Positions 7,537 through 15,427 of a DNA stretch of 24,875 nt are shown one piece after another. The notes under the pieces were generated by a model that did no database searches, was not told the DNA's origin, and was given only the letters and a program-made list of their open reading frames with translations. Position 1 is the stretch's first letter; each line of letters opens with the position of its first letter. A program made the translations under genes and the position numbers. Source of the stretch: Prolixibacteraceae bacterium UBA6029 (lineage in GTDB: Bacteria; Bacteroidota; Bacteroidia; Bacteroidales; Prolixibacteraceae); the NCBI GenBank assembly GCA_002429385.1, contig DIZL01000076.1:96430-121304 (forward strand), read 5' to 3'.

Positions 7537-9921
7537 TTAAAAACTGATTCTGTAACTGATTGACGGGATTATCGGGAACAGTGAAAACTGTTTCAATCCG
7601 ATTGAACCATCTGGTTTTGTTTTAGTAAAAACCAGATAAGGATTTTGTCGTGAATAAACATTGTAGATGCTTATAGACAAAGTATGTTTTTTCCCATACG
7701 ACTCCCATTCTTTGGAGAGACTAAGATCCATTCTGTGATAGGCAGGTAACCGAATTCCGTTTACCTTAGGATAATACTGAATCCGGCTGTTATCGATCGC
7801 GTTGCCAGTAAAGAAATCCTGAATGCGGTATTTCAGATTTCCAGGAAAGCCCTGAAAATCCAGACCAGAGAAAGTTGCAGGTGCACCTGACTGATAGGTC
7901 CATGTTGCCGTTGCTGACCAGTATTTGTTCAGGTTATAAATTATGCCCAGATCAATTTTGTGTCTTCGGTCGTATTGATAGGGATACCAGCGGCCTTGAT
8001 TTATTTCTTCAAATTTTCGTTCATTCCAGGCAAGAGTGTATGCTGCCCATGAGGTAAATTTCGAAGAGCTATACTTGATATCTGTTTCTGCTCCCCAGCA
8101 ACGCCCCTTACCTGTAGAAATCTTCTGTTCCCAATTCTGGTCAACATCGAGTAACCCATTTCCTTCAGTAAAAGAGATCACATGATCCAGGGTTTTATAA
8201 TAACCCTCAACTGAAAGTTTGAGTGACGGGCGAATGGATTGCTTATAACCTAAAGAAAAGATTGCTGAAGTTTCAGGGTGGATTATTTTTGTTGATGGTA
8301 CCCAAATATCAGTTGGCATACCTATGTTGCCATTAGATAAAAGATGGATGGCTTGTGTCATTACTGCATAAGAAGCCTGAAAGCTGGCGTTTTCACTTTT
8401 TTTGAAGGTAAAACTTAAACGTGGTTCGATGGCAAAATAGGTTCTTTCATCGCGAATCGAACAAAACGAATTTCGTAAACCAGTTCTAATGCTGAAGTGT
8501 TTCCCAAGTTCAAATCTTTTATCCAGATAGAAACCGTAGTCCAAACTTGAAATTTCTCCACTTGAAAATACATCTGTTTGTCCATTCTTTCCAACTTGTT
8601 GTTCACCTGGCAAATAATTGCTTGCAGACATGAAAAGACCAAATTGGAAAGGCTGGTTAGAATTCCCATAAATGTCTACATCTGTTTTGAGTCCAATGGT
8701 TCTTATCTGAGATTGATATTCAAGACTGAAAGCATTTTTTGTTTCATTTTCGCCCCTTTTTACCACATTACTTCCAGTGAATAAATTGCCATAATTGAAA
8801 ATACTTCCGCTTAAGGTGGTATTTAGAAAAAGTCTGGAATTAAATTGAGTATTTAGTTTTAAAGCCGACATCACATTTCCCCAATGCATTGAACCATTGG
8901 TGTTTTGATTTTCCTCACCGTCAATTGTTGTAACATGATTGCTGTAATCAATAGCTAATTTGTCATTACCAGAGTAAAAACTCCAAAAGAGATGATTGTT
9001 TTTATTCAGTTTTAGATTTATTTTTGCGTTAATATCGTTAAAACTATATGCAGGAGTGACTTTTTCATCCATATTTTTCTGGGCTATTCCTGCAACTCCT
9101 TTAAAAATCAGATCAAGTAAGGTTCTACGGATTGAAAACAAATAGGATGATTCGCCTTTTTTGATCGGTCCTTCTGTAGTAAACTGGCTTGAAATCAATC
9201 CCAGATTAATACTTGTTTCACGTTTATATTTGTTCCCGTCCTTCATCCGTATATCAACCACTGATGAAAGCCTTCCGCCATATCTAGCAGGAAATCCGCC
9301 TTTATAAAAATCTAAACTATTGATGGCCTCCGGGGTAAAAACAGAGACAAAACCAAACAGATGAGAAACATTATAAAGTGGAACATCATCGAGTAGAATC
9401 AGATTTTGATCGGGACTGCCTCCGCGAACAAAAATCCCGGCGCTGCCTTCATTGCCCTGTTGAACCCCCGGTAGAATCATCAGGCTTTTCATCACATCTT
9501 TTTCACCCATCAATGAGGGCAATTTGCTCAATGTTTTTGCCGAAACTTTAACATGACCCAGGTCATCATTCTCAAAGAATGTCTTTGATGAGTTGCCTTT
9601 TACAACTATTTCATTCAGCGTATTGTTTGATTTCAGGGCGATAGCAAGCAAGGTGTCACATTTTATACTGATCATTTTTGTTTGTGGTTCGTATCCCACA
9701 AACGATATTTTTAATGTAACCGATCCTTCGGGAAAAGTCAAGCTGAAAAAACCAAATCGATTGGTGCTGGTTCCAATGCCTGTATTTTGTTCAGAAAGGT
9801 TTGCAGCATACAAACGTTCACCAGTTAGAGAATCCGTAATATAACCCGAAACTGTATGGCGTTGCTGAGCAAACAATGAAAAAGGGAGCGACGCAACAAG
9901 AAGAATTATAAAGAGCCGCAT
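7537..9921 (-). CDS. TonB-dependent outer-membrane receptor with carboxypeptidase-like N-terminal domain
   Basis: This 794-residue protein is an outer-membrane transporter energised by TonB; the ligand cannot be told from sequence. A signal peptide covers residues 1-18 (cut likely after FSLFA). Residues 22-105 form a CarboxypepD_reg-like beta-sandwich (SGYITDSLTGERL, FGFFSLTFPEG, SFVGYEPQ). The plug domain follows (about 115-230) with LPSLMGEKDVMKSLMILPGV, GNEGSAGIFVRGGSPDQN and YGGRLSSVVDIRMKDG. The rest is a 22-strand barrel ending in an aromatic residue (ISYRISF). This short type, without a SusD partner but with DUF4249, differs from the larger SusC transporters. It starts 1 nt after the stop of the upstream barrel gene, which strongly implies co-transcription. 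Confidence 0.93.
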   Translation of the reverse strand: MRLFIILLVASLPFSLFAQQRHTVSGYITDSLTGERLYAANLSEQNTGIGTSTNRFGFFSLTFPEGSVTLKISFVGYEPQTKMISIKCDTLLAIALKSNNTLNEIVVKGNSSKTFFENDDLGHVKVSAKTLSKLPSLMGEKDVMKSLMILPGVQQGNEGSAGIFVRGGSPDQNLILLDDVPLYNVSHLFGFVSVFTPEAINSLDFYKGGFPARYGGRLSSVVDIRMKDGNKYKRETSINLGLISSQFTTEGPIKKGESSYLFSIRRTLLDLIFKGVAGIAQKNMDEKVTPAYSFNDINAKINLKLNKNNHLFWSFYSGNDKLAIDYSNHVTTIDGEENQNTNGSMHWGNVMSALKLNTQFNSRLFLNTTLSGSIFNYGNLFTGSNVVKRGENETKNAFSLEYQSQIRTIGLKTDVDIYGNSNQPFQFGLFMSASNYLPGEQQVGKNGQTDVFSSGEISSLDYGFYLDKRFELGKHFSIRTGLRNSFCSIRDERTYFAIEPRLSFTFKKSENASFQASYAVMTQAIHLLSNGNIGMPTDIWVPSTKIIHPETSAIFSLGYKQSIRPSLKLSVEGYYKTLDHVISFTEGNGLLDVDQNWEQKISTGKGRCWGAETDIKYSSSKFTSWAAYTLAWNERKFEEINQGRWYPYQYDRRHKIDLGIIYNLNKYWSATATWTYQSGAPATFSGLDFQGFPGNLKYRIQDFFTGNAIDNSRIQYYPKVNGIRLPAYHRMDLSLSKEWESYGKKHTLSISIYNVYSRQNPYLVFTKTKPDGSIGLKQFSLFPIIPSISYRISF

Positions 9922-9922
9922 G

Positions 9923-10558
9923 TTATTTCTTTTGCCAAAGTGGGTACAATAGACTCAACTGAAGCATGTTGTTTCGGTAAATAGATCCTTTGTAATGGTT
10001 ATCAGCCGCCAAAGTTTTGTTACCAAATCCTTGGTCTTTAAATCCTCTAATGTAATTGACAGACCAGCTCAATTTGTGTTTGGTGCTTCCAAATCCTATT
10101 GTCCAGTTAAATTCAGGTTTTTCGTTCACGATTTCATAATTAGTCAGCCATGTCGATTCAATTCCTCCACGGATGAAGAATCTCTTACTAAGAAGGAGTT
10201 GCAAATGCAATGGTATCACAATATAATGCAATGGAAATTTATCCCAACCTTCGGTAATTAATGATGAAGGGTAGCCATACCCACTTCCAATCGCCGGATA
10301 TATTTTATAGCTCTGTTGCATTTCTTTGTATCGGTATATTAAACCTAAATCAGTTGAAAGTCTTCTGAAAATTCCTTTGGTAACAGAAATACCTATCCCA
10401 GCCCCGAACCCATTTCTATTTGGTTGTATATATGATGTTGTTGCTGAAGGCATAAACCACGAGCCTTCGGCTGTCAGGCCTAATTCAATTTTGGATTGAG
10501 AAAAACCAAATGCTGAAAAACAAACTAATAAAACAACAATAACCAATACTTTATTCAT
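9923..10558 (-). CDS. Outer-membrane beta-barrel protein, unknown function
   Basis: The 211-residue protein has a signal peptide (MNKVLVIVVLLVCFSAFGFS, then QSK) followed by amphipathic beta strands such as IELGLTAEGSWF, GFGAGIGISVT, LSTDLGLIYRY, RFFIRGGIESTW and MLQLSLLYPLW. This is the pattern of a small eight- to ten-stranded porin-like barrel of the kind annotated as outer membrane beta-barrel domain. No catalytic motif is visible. It lies 58 nt after the unknown lipoprotein gene, with a hairpin between them, and 1 nt before the TonB receptor. Its place in the operon suggests an envelope role shared with the receptor, but none is proven. Confidence 0.8.
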   Translation of the reverse strand: MNKVLVIVVLLVCFSAFGFSQSKIELGLTAEGSWFMPSATTSYIQPNRNGFGAGIGISVTKGIFRRLSTDLGLIYRYKEMQQSYKIYPAIGSGYGYPSSLITEGWDKFPLHYIVIPLHLQLLLSKRFFIRGGIESTWLTNYEIVNEKPEFNWTIGFGSTKHKLSWSVNYIRGFKDQGFGNKTLAADNHYKGSIYRNNMLQLSLLYPLWQKK

Positions 10559-10574
10559 ATTTTGATGTTTTGAA

Positions 10575-10605
10575 AAGGATGATCATTTGTGAAATGACCA
10601 TCCTT
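10575..10605 (-). terminator. Intra-operon hairpin, possible attenuator
   Basis: AAGGATG-A-TCATTT (10575-10588) pairs with AAATGA-C-CATCCTT (10592-10605) with one mismatch and a three-base loop. On the minus strand it is followed by TTTTC. It lies between the lipoprotein stop and the barrel-protein start, so it may protect RNA ends or reduce downstream expression. Confidence 0.5.
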
Positions 10606-10616
10606 CTATTAATAAA

Positions 10617-11684
10617 TTAATTGATAATTAATTTTAATGGCGTATTCTGATCGAATATTTCCGTTGAGTAGCTATTGCATGAGAAATTATTTATTATTGG
10701 ACCCGTGTATGTAGAATATACAGGATATGCATAAATTTGAAATCCCCATGTGCCCACAGTAAGGTATACATTTGCAAGCGCAGCTCCATTTACCTGCCAC
10801 CAAGGTCCTGGTGTCATATTAACAATGTGAGTACTATAACCGCCTTGTATAGGATCGTAATTTCCACCTATATCATAACTAATGTGTTGGTGGTGAAAGT
10901 AAGTTCTATAATCATTCCACCATGCGATAAAATGTTGTTGTTCATGAAAATACAAGTAATATTCAACGCCTGTTTGTAAAGTTCCGGTGCCACCATAAGG
11001 GTCGATGCCTATCGTAGTAGTAGGTTCGTAATATAAGCTAATTGTGAACCTTACACCATCATTCGTATAACTATTACTTGCCACAGCACCATAATTGACC
11101 GGAGTCGTTGATTTTAATTTTTGGAAATGGAATACCCTGACAAGAGAAGTGTCAAAACTTTGGCTATTTTCAATAAAATGGTTCAAAGTATTCACTTTAC
11201 CGTCTAATACTGCAATTTGAGCATCCTTCTGAAAACGATACAAAACTTTACCAATCTTTATCTGTCCCTCCTTATTCAAAATACAATCCCAGGAATAATT
11301 ATAAAATGGATAGCACATGGACGAATCCTTCTGGCTAAAATATCCTTTTTTTACTAATTCACTGATAAGACTTTCACCTTCTCGTTGATTTTGAATGCCA
11401 GCAAATTTTTCAGAAGATTGAATCCTGAATGATTTTGCTGATTTCAACCCAAGTTGTTTTTCCCAATCAAGTTGTTCCACTTCGGATTTGTTGATCAGCA
11501 TCTTTTTCAAACTATCCACAACATTCATGTTTTTAACTACCAAATATCCATTTTCGAGATAAACACCTGGATTCCCAACTTTTGCGGCATTTCCATCCGA
11601 GAGTGTTTTCAGCTCATCTTTATGACAAGCATTAAATACTGTTAAAACCATAGCAATTACTGCCATAAACATTAATTTTTTCAT
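10617..11684 (-). CDS. Unknown lipoprotein with an HExxH motif
   Basis: I cannot assign a function. The 355-residue protein starts with a lipoprotein signal (MKKLMFMAVIAMVLTVFNAC, Cys20). Residues about 40-110 (NGYLVVKNMNVVDSLKKML and WEKQLGLKSAKS) resemble the opening of uncharacterised Bacteroidota lipoproteins such as DUF4848, a tentative likeness from memory. The C-terminal part is rich in aromatics and contains HEQQH followed by HHQH about 15 residues later. HEQQH fits the zinc-metallopeptidase pattern HExxH, but no further zinc ligand or family context is recognised, and the stretch may instead be beta structure. It is the first gene of the operon with the barrel protein, TonB receptor and DUF4249 lipoprotein. 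A small palindrome ACTTTTCAAAAGT ends next to the ATG. Confidence 0.75.
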   Translation of the reverse strand: MKKLMFMAVIAMVLTVFNACHKDELKTLSDGNAAKVGNPGVYLENGYLVVKNMNVVDSLKKMLINKSEVEQLDWEKQLGLKSAKSFRIQSSEKFAGIQNQREGESLISELVKKGYFSQKDSSMCYPFYNYSWDCILNKEGQIKIGKVLYRFQKDAQIAVLDGKVNTLNHFIENSQSFDTSLVRVFHFQKLKSTTPVNYGAVASNSYTNDGVRFTISLYYEPTTTIGIDPYGGTGTLQTGVEYYLYFHEQQHFIAWWNDYRTYFHHQHISYDIGGNYDPIQGGYSTHIVNMTPGPWWQVNGAALANVYLTVGTWGFQIYAYPVYSTYTGPIINNFSCNSYSTEIFDQNTPLKLIIN

Positions 11685-12079
11685 ACTTTTGAAAAGTTTG
11701 TGGGAAGTATAGTTCTAGCTATTCTTCCCGGTTATACAAATAATTGTTGTAAACCCGGTTTCTTTTTAAAGGGCCGGGTTTTTCCATTTATTATTTTCGT
11801 TAAATCCTTTTAAATACAAATCTTCAACGCACTGTTTCTTCCAGCCGCATTGAAGAAACTTCCGTTGAGATGGATAAACATATTTACTTATATTGATTAC
11901 CCAAATATGCGAAAGGTAACCCAGTAGATTGTGTTAATTTTTAATTAGATAGCTAATTTGGAATGATTACAGATTATGATTTGCAAAAATAACAACATCT
12001 TATAAATCAGTTGTCTGATATTACTGTCTGTTGGAGTGTTTGCTTACGGGATCTTAAGAGGTCGAAGGCGAGTGGTAGA
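11685..12079 (-). promoter_or_regulatory. Hairpin-rich non-coding region upstream of the envelope operon
   Basis: About 395 nt hold no convincing gene on either strand but several hairpins: AATTAG/CTAATT (11943-11958); a two-part stem with TTCAACG/CGTTGAG outside (11823-11829, 11863-11869) and GTTTCTTC/GAAGAAAC inside (11834-11841, 11852-11859); AAACCCGG/CCGGGTTT (11751-11781); and GGGAAG.ATAG/CTAT.CTTCCC (11702-11729). On the minus strand TATTTTTG (11991-11984) matches TAnnTTTG and would give a leader of about 290 nt containing all of them. Both flanking genes are on the minus strand, so this is either a structured 5' leader or holds a small RNA. Confidence 0.45.
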
Positions 12080-12123
12080 AAACAGAAAAGGTGTAACACG
12101 TTTACGCTATACCTTTTCTGTTT
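12078..12123 (-). terminator. Terminator after the ketoacyl synthase gene
   Basis: AAACAGAAAAGGT (12080-12092) pairs perfectly over 13 bp with ACCTTTTCTGTTT (12111-12123), with further pairing GTAA/TTAC in the loop. On the minus strand the stem ends in TTTTC. It begins 17 nt past the stop of the ketoacyl-ACP synthase gene and should end the lpxH operon. Confidence 0.75.
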
Positions 12124-12139
12124 ATGAGACAGAAGTCTT

Positions 12140-13222
12140 TTACACTTTGTATATTATCGAGTTGATGTTCATTCCGGCGCCAACCGAGCACAAAATAATG
12201 TGATCTCCCGGATTGATTTCCTGTCCGTCCATCCGACCTTTCAAGATGGTGTCGAGCAATGTCGGAACTGTAGCAGTAGATGAATTCCCTAATTTATCTA
12301 TACTCATGGGCATTATTCCCTCTGGAATATTCTTTTCATTGTATAATTTGAAAACATTCTTAAGGATTGCTTCATCCATTTTTTCGTTGGCCTGGTGAAT
12401 CAGAACTTTCTTGATGTCGGTCAGATGCAATCCTGCTCTATCGATGCTGTCCTTTACTACTCCGGGAACATAAGTCAGGGCATAAACATACAATTTGTGC
12501 CCTGCCATTTTAATAAACTGGTCGTTACCATTTAGTCCGGGATTAAAAGAGTTTCCATTGGTAAGCAAATTCCAGTAATTTACCGAATCAGACCGGCTCG
12601 AATGGGACAAGATACCAATAGGTTCTTCACTCTCAACTGCCTCTACAATCGTGGCACCTGAACCATCTGCATAAATCAGCGTATCGCGATCATGAGGATC
12701 CGAAATCCGTGAGAGTACATCTGATCCAACAACAACACCCCTTTTTGCCATGCCGCTCCGGATGTATGCATCAGCAGTAATCATTCCCTGTGTCCATCCC
12801 GGACAACCGGAAATGATGTCATGGCAAAAACAAGCAGGGTTCATAATGCCTAGTTTGGCTTTCACCTTGTTTGCAAGACTTGGCAGTATATCTACTCTTG
12901 TTGATGCCAGATTGACATCCCCAAAATTGTGAGCTACTATAATAAAATCAAGCGTTTCAGGATCGATGTTTGCAGATTCATATGCATCTTTAACAGCCAT
13001 TGCAGCCATATCCGAATTGTGCAGCTCGTCACTTATCCATCGGCGTTCGCTGATCTTTGTTATTTCTTTGAATTTTTGAATAATTTCGTCATTGCTTTTC
13101 TCAAGGGGTTGCTGAGTACTGGGGTCGTAAAAAGTGTAATCCTGGAAAAAATCATTCCCGATTGTACGTGTAGGAAGATAACTTCCTGTCCCAACAATTT
13201 TAGTGTATACCCGTTTTGTCAT
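12140..13222 (-). CDS. 3-oxoacyl-ACP synthase III family protein (FabH-like)
   Basis: The protein has the thiolase fold of ketoacyl-ACP synthase III, which condenses an acyl-CoA or acyl-ACP starter with malonyl-ACP. The full catalytic triad is visible: Cys140 in SGCPGW, His276 in HQANEKM and Asn313 in GNSSTAT. GAGMN near the C-terminus is also typical. At 360 residues it is 25-40 longer than housekeeping FabH, with additions near residues 30-45 and 205-240, so it may be a paralogue with another starter unit rather than the main FabH. It starts 10 nt after the lpxH stop, so lipid A hydrolase and condensing enzyme share an operon, suggesting an envelope-lipid role. Confidence 0.85.
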   Translation of the reverse strand: MTKRVYTKIVGTGSYLPTRTIGNDFFQDYTFYDPSTQQPLEKSNDEIIQKFKEITKISERRWISDELHNSDMAAMAVKDAYESANIDPETLDFIIVAHNFGDVNLASTRVDILPSLANKVKAKLGIMNPACFCHDIISGCPGWTQGMITADAYIRSGMAKRGVVVGSDVLSRISDPHDRDTLIYADGSGATIVEAVESEEPIGILSHSSRSDSVNYWNLLTNGNSFNPGLNGNDQFIKMAGHKLYVYALTYVPGVVKDSIDRAGLHLTDIKKVLIHQANEKMDEAILKNVFKLYNEKNIPEGIMPMSIDKLGNSSTATVPTLLDTILKGRMDGQEINPGDHIILCSVGAGMNINSIIYKV

Positions 13223-13232
13223 AATTCAATTT

Positions 13233-14006
13233 TCAGTGGCCTTTGGGACCTTGATAATTATATTGTTTCAGTTCAAATGTATTTCCATCAAAAACCCCGT
13301 ATGAAAAATAGTGAATCCAGTCGCCCAGATTGATGTAGCGGCTATTTTCACCAATCTGACGGTCGATCATTACATGCCGGTGTCCGAAAATGAAATAATC
13401 AATTCTTTCGTTCTTAAGAATTGACTCTGCAAAAATAAACATTCCTTCGTTTATTGTTCCTTTAAAATCTTCACCGATGATACCTTTTGAAATCCTGGAA
13501 CGTTTGGACCAGTTGTGACCGAACGAAAGGGAAAGGTTTGGATGGATTCGGGCAAACATCCACTGTAGGATTTTGCTTGTAAACATCTTTTTCAGCAGCA
13601 AATACCCTTTATCGGACTGATCAAGTCCATCACCATGAGCTAAAAAGAATTTCTTTCCATATAGTTCAGTCCTGAATTCATTTCGATGTAATGTCATTCC
13701 CAGTTCGTTGGGCAGGTAATCAAAAACCCAGACATCATGATTACCGGTAAAGAAATGCACCTCGACACCAGAGTCGGCGATTTCTGCAATTTTCCCTAAA
13801 GTACGTGTAAATCCTCGTGGAACAACAGTTTTATATTCAAACCAGAAATCGAAGATATCACCCATTAAAAACAGGTGCGAGGCATCGGTCTTTATTTCGT
13901 TAAGCCAGTTCACAAAGGCAAGTTCACGCTCTTTGTTATTCTTTAAAGCGGGGGTTCCCAGGTGTACGTCGGATATAAAATATATTTTTTTGTCTTGATT
14001 ATTCAA
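13233..14006 (-). CDS. lpxH: UDP-2,3-diacylglucosamine diphosphatase
   Basis: LpxH cleaves UDP-2,3-diacylglucosamine to lipid X and UMP, a cytoplasmic step of lipid A synthesis at the inner membrane. The calcineurin-like metal motifs appear in order: DVHLG, GDIFDFWFE, GNHD, HGDGLD and GHRH. The frame is open upstream to a TTG at 14039, but that codon overlaps a consensus -7 promoter element (14044-14037), so it cannot lie in the resulting message. The best start is the TTG at 14006, giving MNNQDKKIYFISDVHLG and 257 residues. The only other early candidate starts lie in the same non-family-like extension. The FabH-like gene follows 10 nt downstream. Confidence 0.88.
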   Translation of the reverse strand: MNNQDKKIYFISDVHLGTPALKNNKERELAFVNWLNEIKTDASHLFLMGDIFDFWFEYKTVVPRGFTRTLGKIAEIADSGVEVHFFTGNHDVWVFDYLPNELGMTLHRNEFRTELYGKKFFLAHGDGLDQSDKGYLLLKKMFTSKILQWMFARIHPNLSLSFGHNWSKRSRISKGIIGEDFKGTINEGMFIFAESILKNERIDYFIFGHRHVMIDRQIGENSRYINLGDWIHYFSYGVFDGNTFELKQYNYQGPKGH

Positions 14007-14036
14007 AACACTTAGGTTTGGTTCAAAATTACTGCA

Positions 14037-14069
14037 CAAATATAAGTTTTATAATTTAAGAGTTAACAA
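14037..14069 (-). promoter_or_regulatory. Promoter of lpxH
   Basis: On the minus strand TATATTTG (14044-14037) is an exact TAnnTTTG match, with TTG (14069-14067) 22 nt upstream as a near-ideal -33 element. The predicted start, about 14030, leaves a leader of about 24 nt before the TTG codon at 14006. This is what decides the lpxH start. Confidence 0.6.
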
Positions 14070-14090
14070 GTCTTGTCATCGACAAGCTTG
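14067..14090 (-). terminator. Hairpin downstream of the thioredoxin-fold lipoprotein gene
   Basis: CTTGTC (14072-14077) pairs with GACAAG (14081-14086) around ATC, and CAAG (14067-14070) with CTTG (14087-14090) outside, with one bulged T. It begins 27 nt past the upstream gene's stop. There is no proper T run, so termination is uncertain. Its distal arm overlaps the lpxH -33 element. Confidence 0.4.
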
Positions 14091-14116
14091 CCAATTTTAT
14101 TGACCGAAATTAATCC

Positions 14117-15265
14117 TCAACGGGTAAGTTTTCCAATAGCCCGATCAAGGGCAGGTCCCATCAGATTCTTATAAACAATCTGTCTTTCTTTGTCGAGAAT
14201 ATAATTTGAAGGAATCGACTGAACATTATAATAATTTGTGGCTTTAACACTTCCTTTCATATCTCCCACATTGATCCAGGAAAGACCATCTTTCTCAATA
14301 GCGTTTATCCAGGTGCTACGGTCGGTATCCACACTTACCTGATAAATCTCCAGCCCTTTTGATTTGTATTTATTGTATAGTTCAACAAGCGCTTCATTCT
14401 GTATGCGTGAATCACGGTTTAAAGCAGACCAGAATTGAATCAACACGATTTTCCCGGCTAATGACGATAAGGCAATTTCGCGTCCATTGTTGTTTGGCAG
14501 GATGATTTCAGGAGAATTCACACCGTTTTTTGCAATAAACTGTTGTAGTTTATTGTTTTTTTCCTCCATCATCAATCGTTGTGTGTTCGCATAAAGGGCC
14601 TTTACATGTTCTGATTTAGGAAAGAAGGAATTTAGCGCTGATGCAGCAACTTTAAGTGACTGAAGATCCTGAACGACATAATTTGAATCATCAAATTTCT
14701 GATACAAAGCTAATACTGATGCCATTGAAAAGGGGTGCTTCTGAACGAAATCAGTTGAATATTTGATTTGACTTTGTTTGATAAAGTACAATTCCTGGTT
14801 CCATTTGATAACTGTGTCACGGTATTCTGCATGCGATCTGAAAACATTCACCCGGCTACTGATGGAATCGAGTTTGTGTTTGGTTTTTGTAAGCTTGTTG
14901 TTTAATTCCTGAACCAGCATCGAACCCGGAGAACCTTCAACAATATAGTCTCTTGAAAAATTGGCGGCATCACCATAAACTTTTATTTTTTCAACGGTAT
15001 CGACCAATAAGGTTACAAAATTCTTATTGGTTAGCCGAAGCAAGTAGAAATTAGGATAGCCAATCCTTCCTTCGAATTTAAAGGAACCATCCTTCCCTAA
15101 TTGAACCGAATCAACCGGAATGCTTGAAGCAACCTTTAATTCTTCCAGACACAAATATTTGCCCTCTGCATTGGTTATTTTTCCAGTGATAACGAACCCA
15201 TCCGGCTTTTTACAAGCGAAAGTAAATGCTGCAATTACGATTACTATCGAAAATATTTTTTTCAC
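14117..15265 (-). CDS. Thioredoxin-fold (TlpA/AhpC-like) lipoprotein lacking the CxxC motif
   Basis: This 382-residue protein has a lipoprotein signal (MKKIFSIVIVIAAFTFAC, Cys18), then a DUF4369-like beta domain (about 22-115: GFVITGKITNAEGKYL, VDSVQLGKDGSFKFEG), a helical linker and a C-terminal thioredoxin-like domain (about 250-382). In TlpA-type proteins the active site reads WCxxC; here the aligned segment is FWSALNRDSR (278-287), with Asn283 and Ser286 where the two cysteines should be. The structural cis-proline is kept (Pro352 in SIPSNYILD). It therefore cannot do thiol-disulfide exchange through that site and may bind partners or act as a structural relative. It stands alone between ribF (divergent) and lpxH. 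No exact -7 element was found upstream. Confidence 0.85.
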   Translation of the reverse strand: MKKIFSIVIVIAAFTFACKKPDGFVITGKITNAEGKYLCLEELKVASSIPVDSVQLGKDGSFKFEGRIGYPNFYLLRLTNKNFVTLLVDTVEKIKVYGDAANFSRDYIVEGSPGSMLVQELNNKLTKTKHKLDSISSRVNVFRSHAEYRDTVIKWNQELYFIKQSQIKYSTDFVQKHPFSMASVLALYQKFDDSNYVVQDLQSLKVAASALNSFFPKSEHVKALYANTQRLMMEEKNNKLQQFIAKNGVNSPEIILPNNNGREIALSSLAGKIVLIQFWSALNRDSRIQNEALVELYNKYKSKGLEIYQVSVDTDRSTWINAIEKDGLSWINVGDMKGSVKATNYYNVQSIPSNYILDKERQIVYKNLMGPALDRAIGKLTR

Positions 15266-15394
15266 AGTAACTATTTTTAATCCATATCGGGCATAAAAAT
15301 AATAATTTCGGCACGATAAAGAACCTCTTCGGCCAAGTTTTGAAACATACCTTATGTTTTGGTGTTTTAATGGGATCGATAATCATGAAATAGT

Positions 15395-15402
15395 TAATTT
15401 TG
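15395..15402 (+). promoter_or_regulatory. -7 promoter element for ribF
   Basis: TAATTTTG matches TAnnTTTG exactly and lies 25 nt before the GTG start, which gives a leader of about 20 nt. No good -33 element is seen. No FMN riboswitch fits in the space available. Confidence 0.5.
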
Positions 15403-15427
15403 AACACGAATTTCAAAGCACATACAG

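Noticed and set aside
11751..11785. Plus-strand terminator (AAACCCGG/CCGGGTTT plus T5)
   Set aside because: No plus-strand gene ends there. It is kept only as part of the hairpin-rich region; an unseen plus-strand RNA cannot be excluded.
15266..15427. FMN riboswitch upstream of ribF
   Set aside because: The conserved FMN-element segments are absent and the predicted leader is only about 20 nt.
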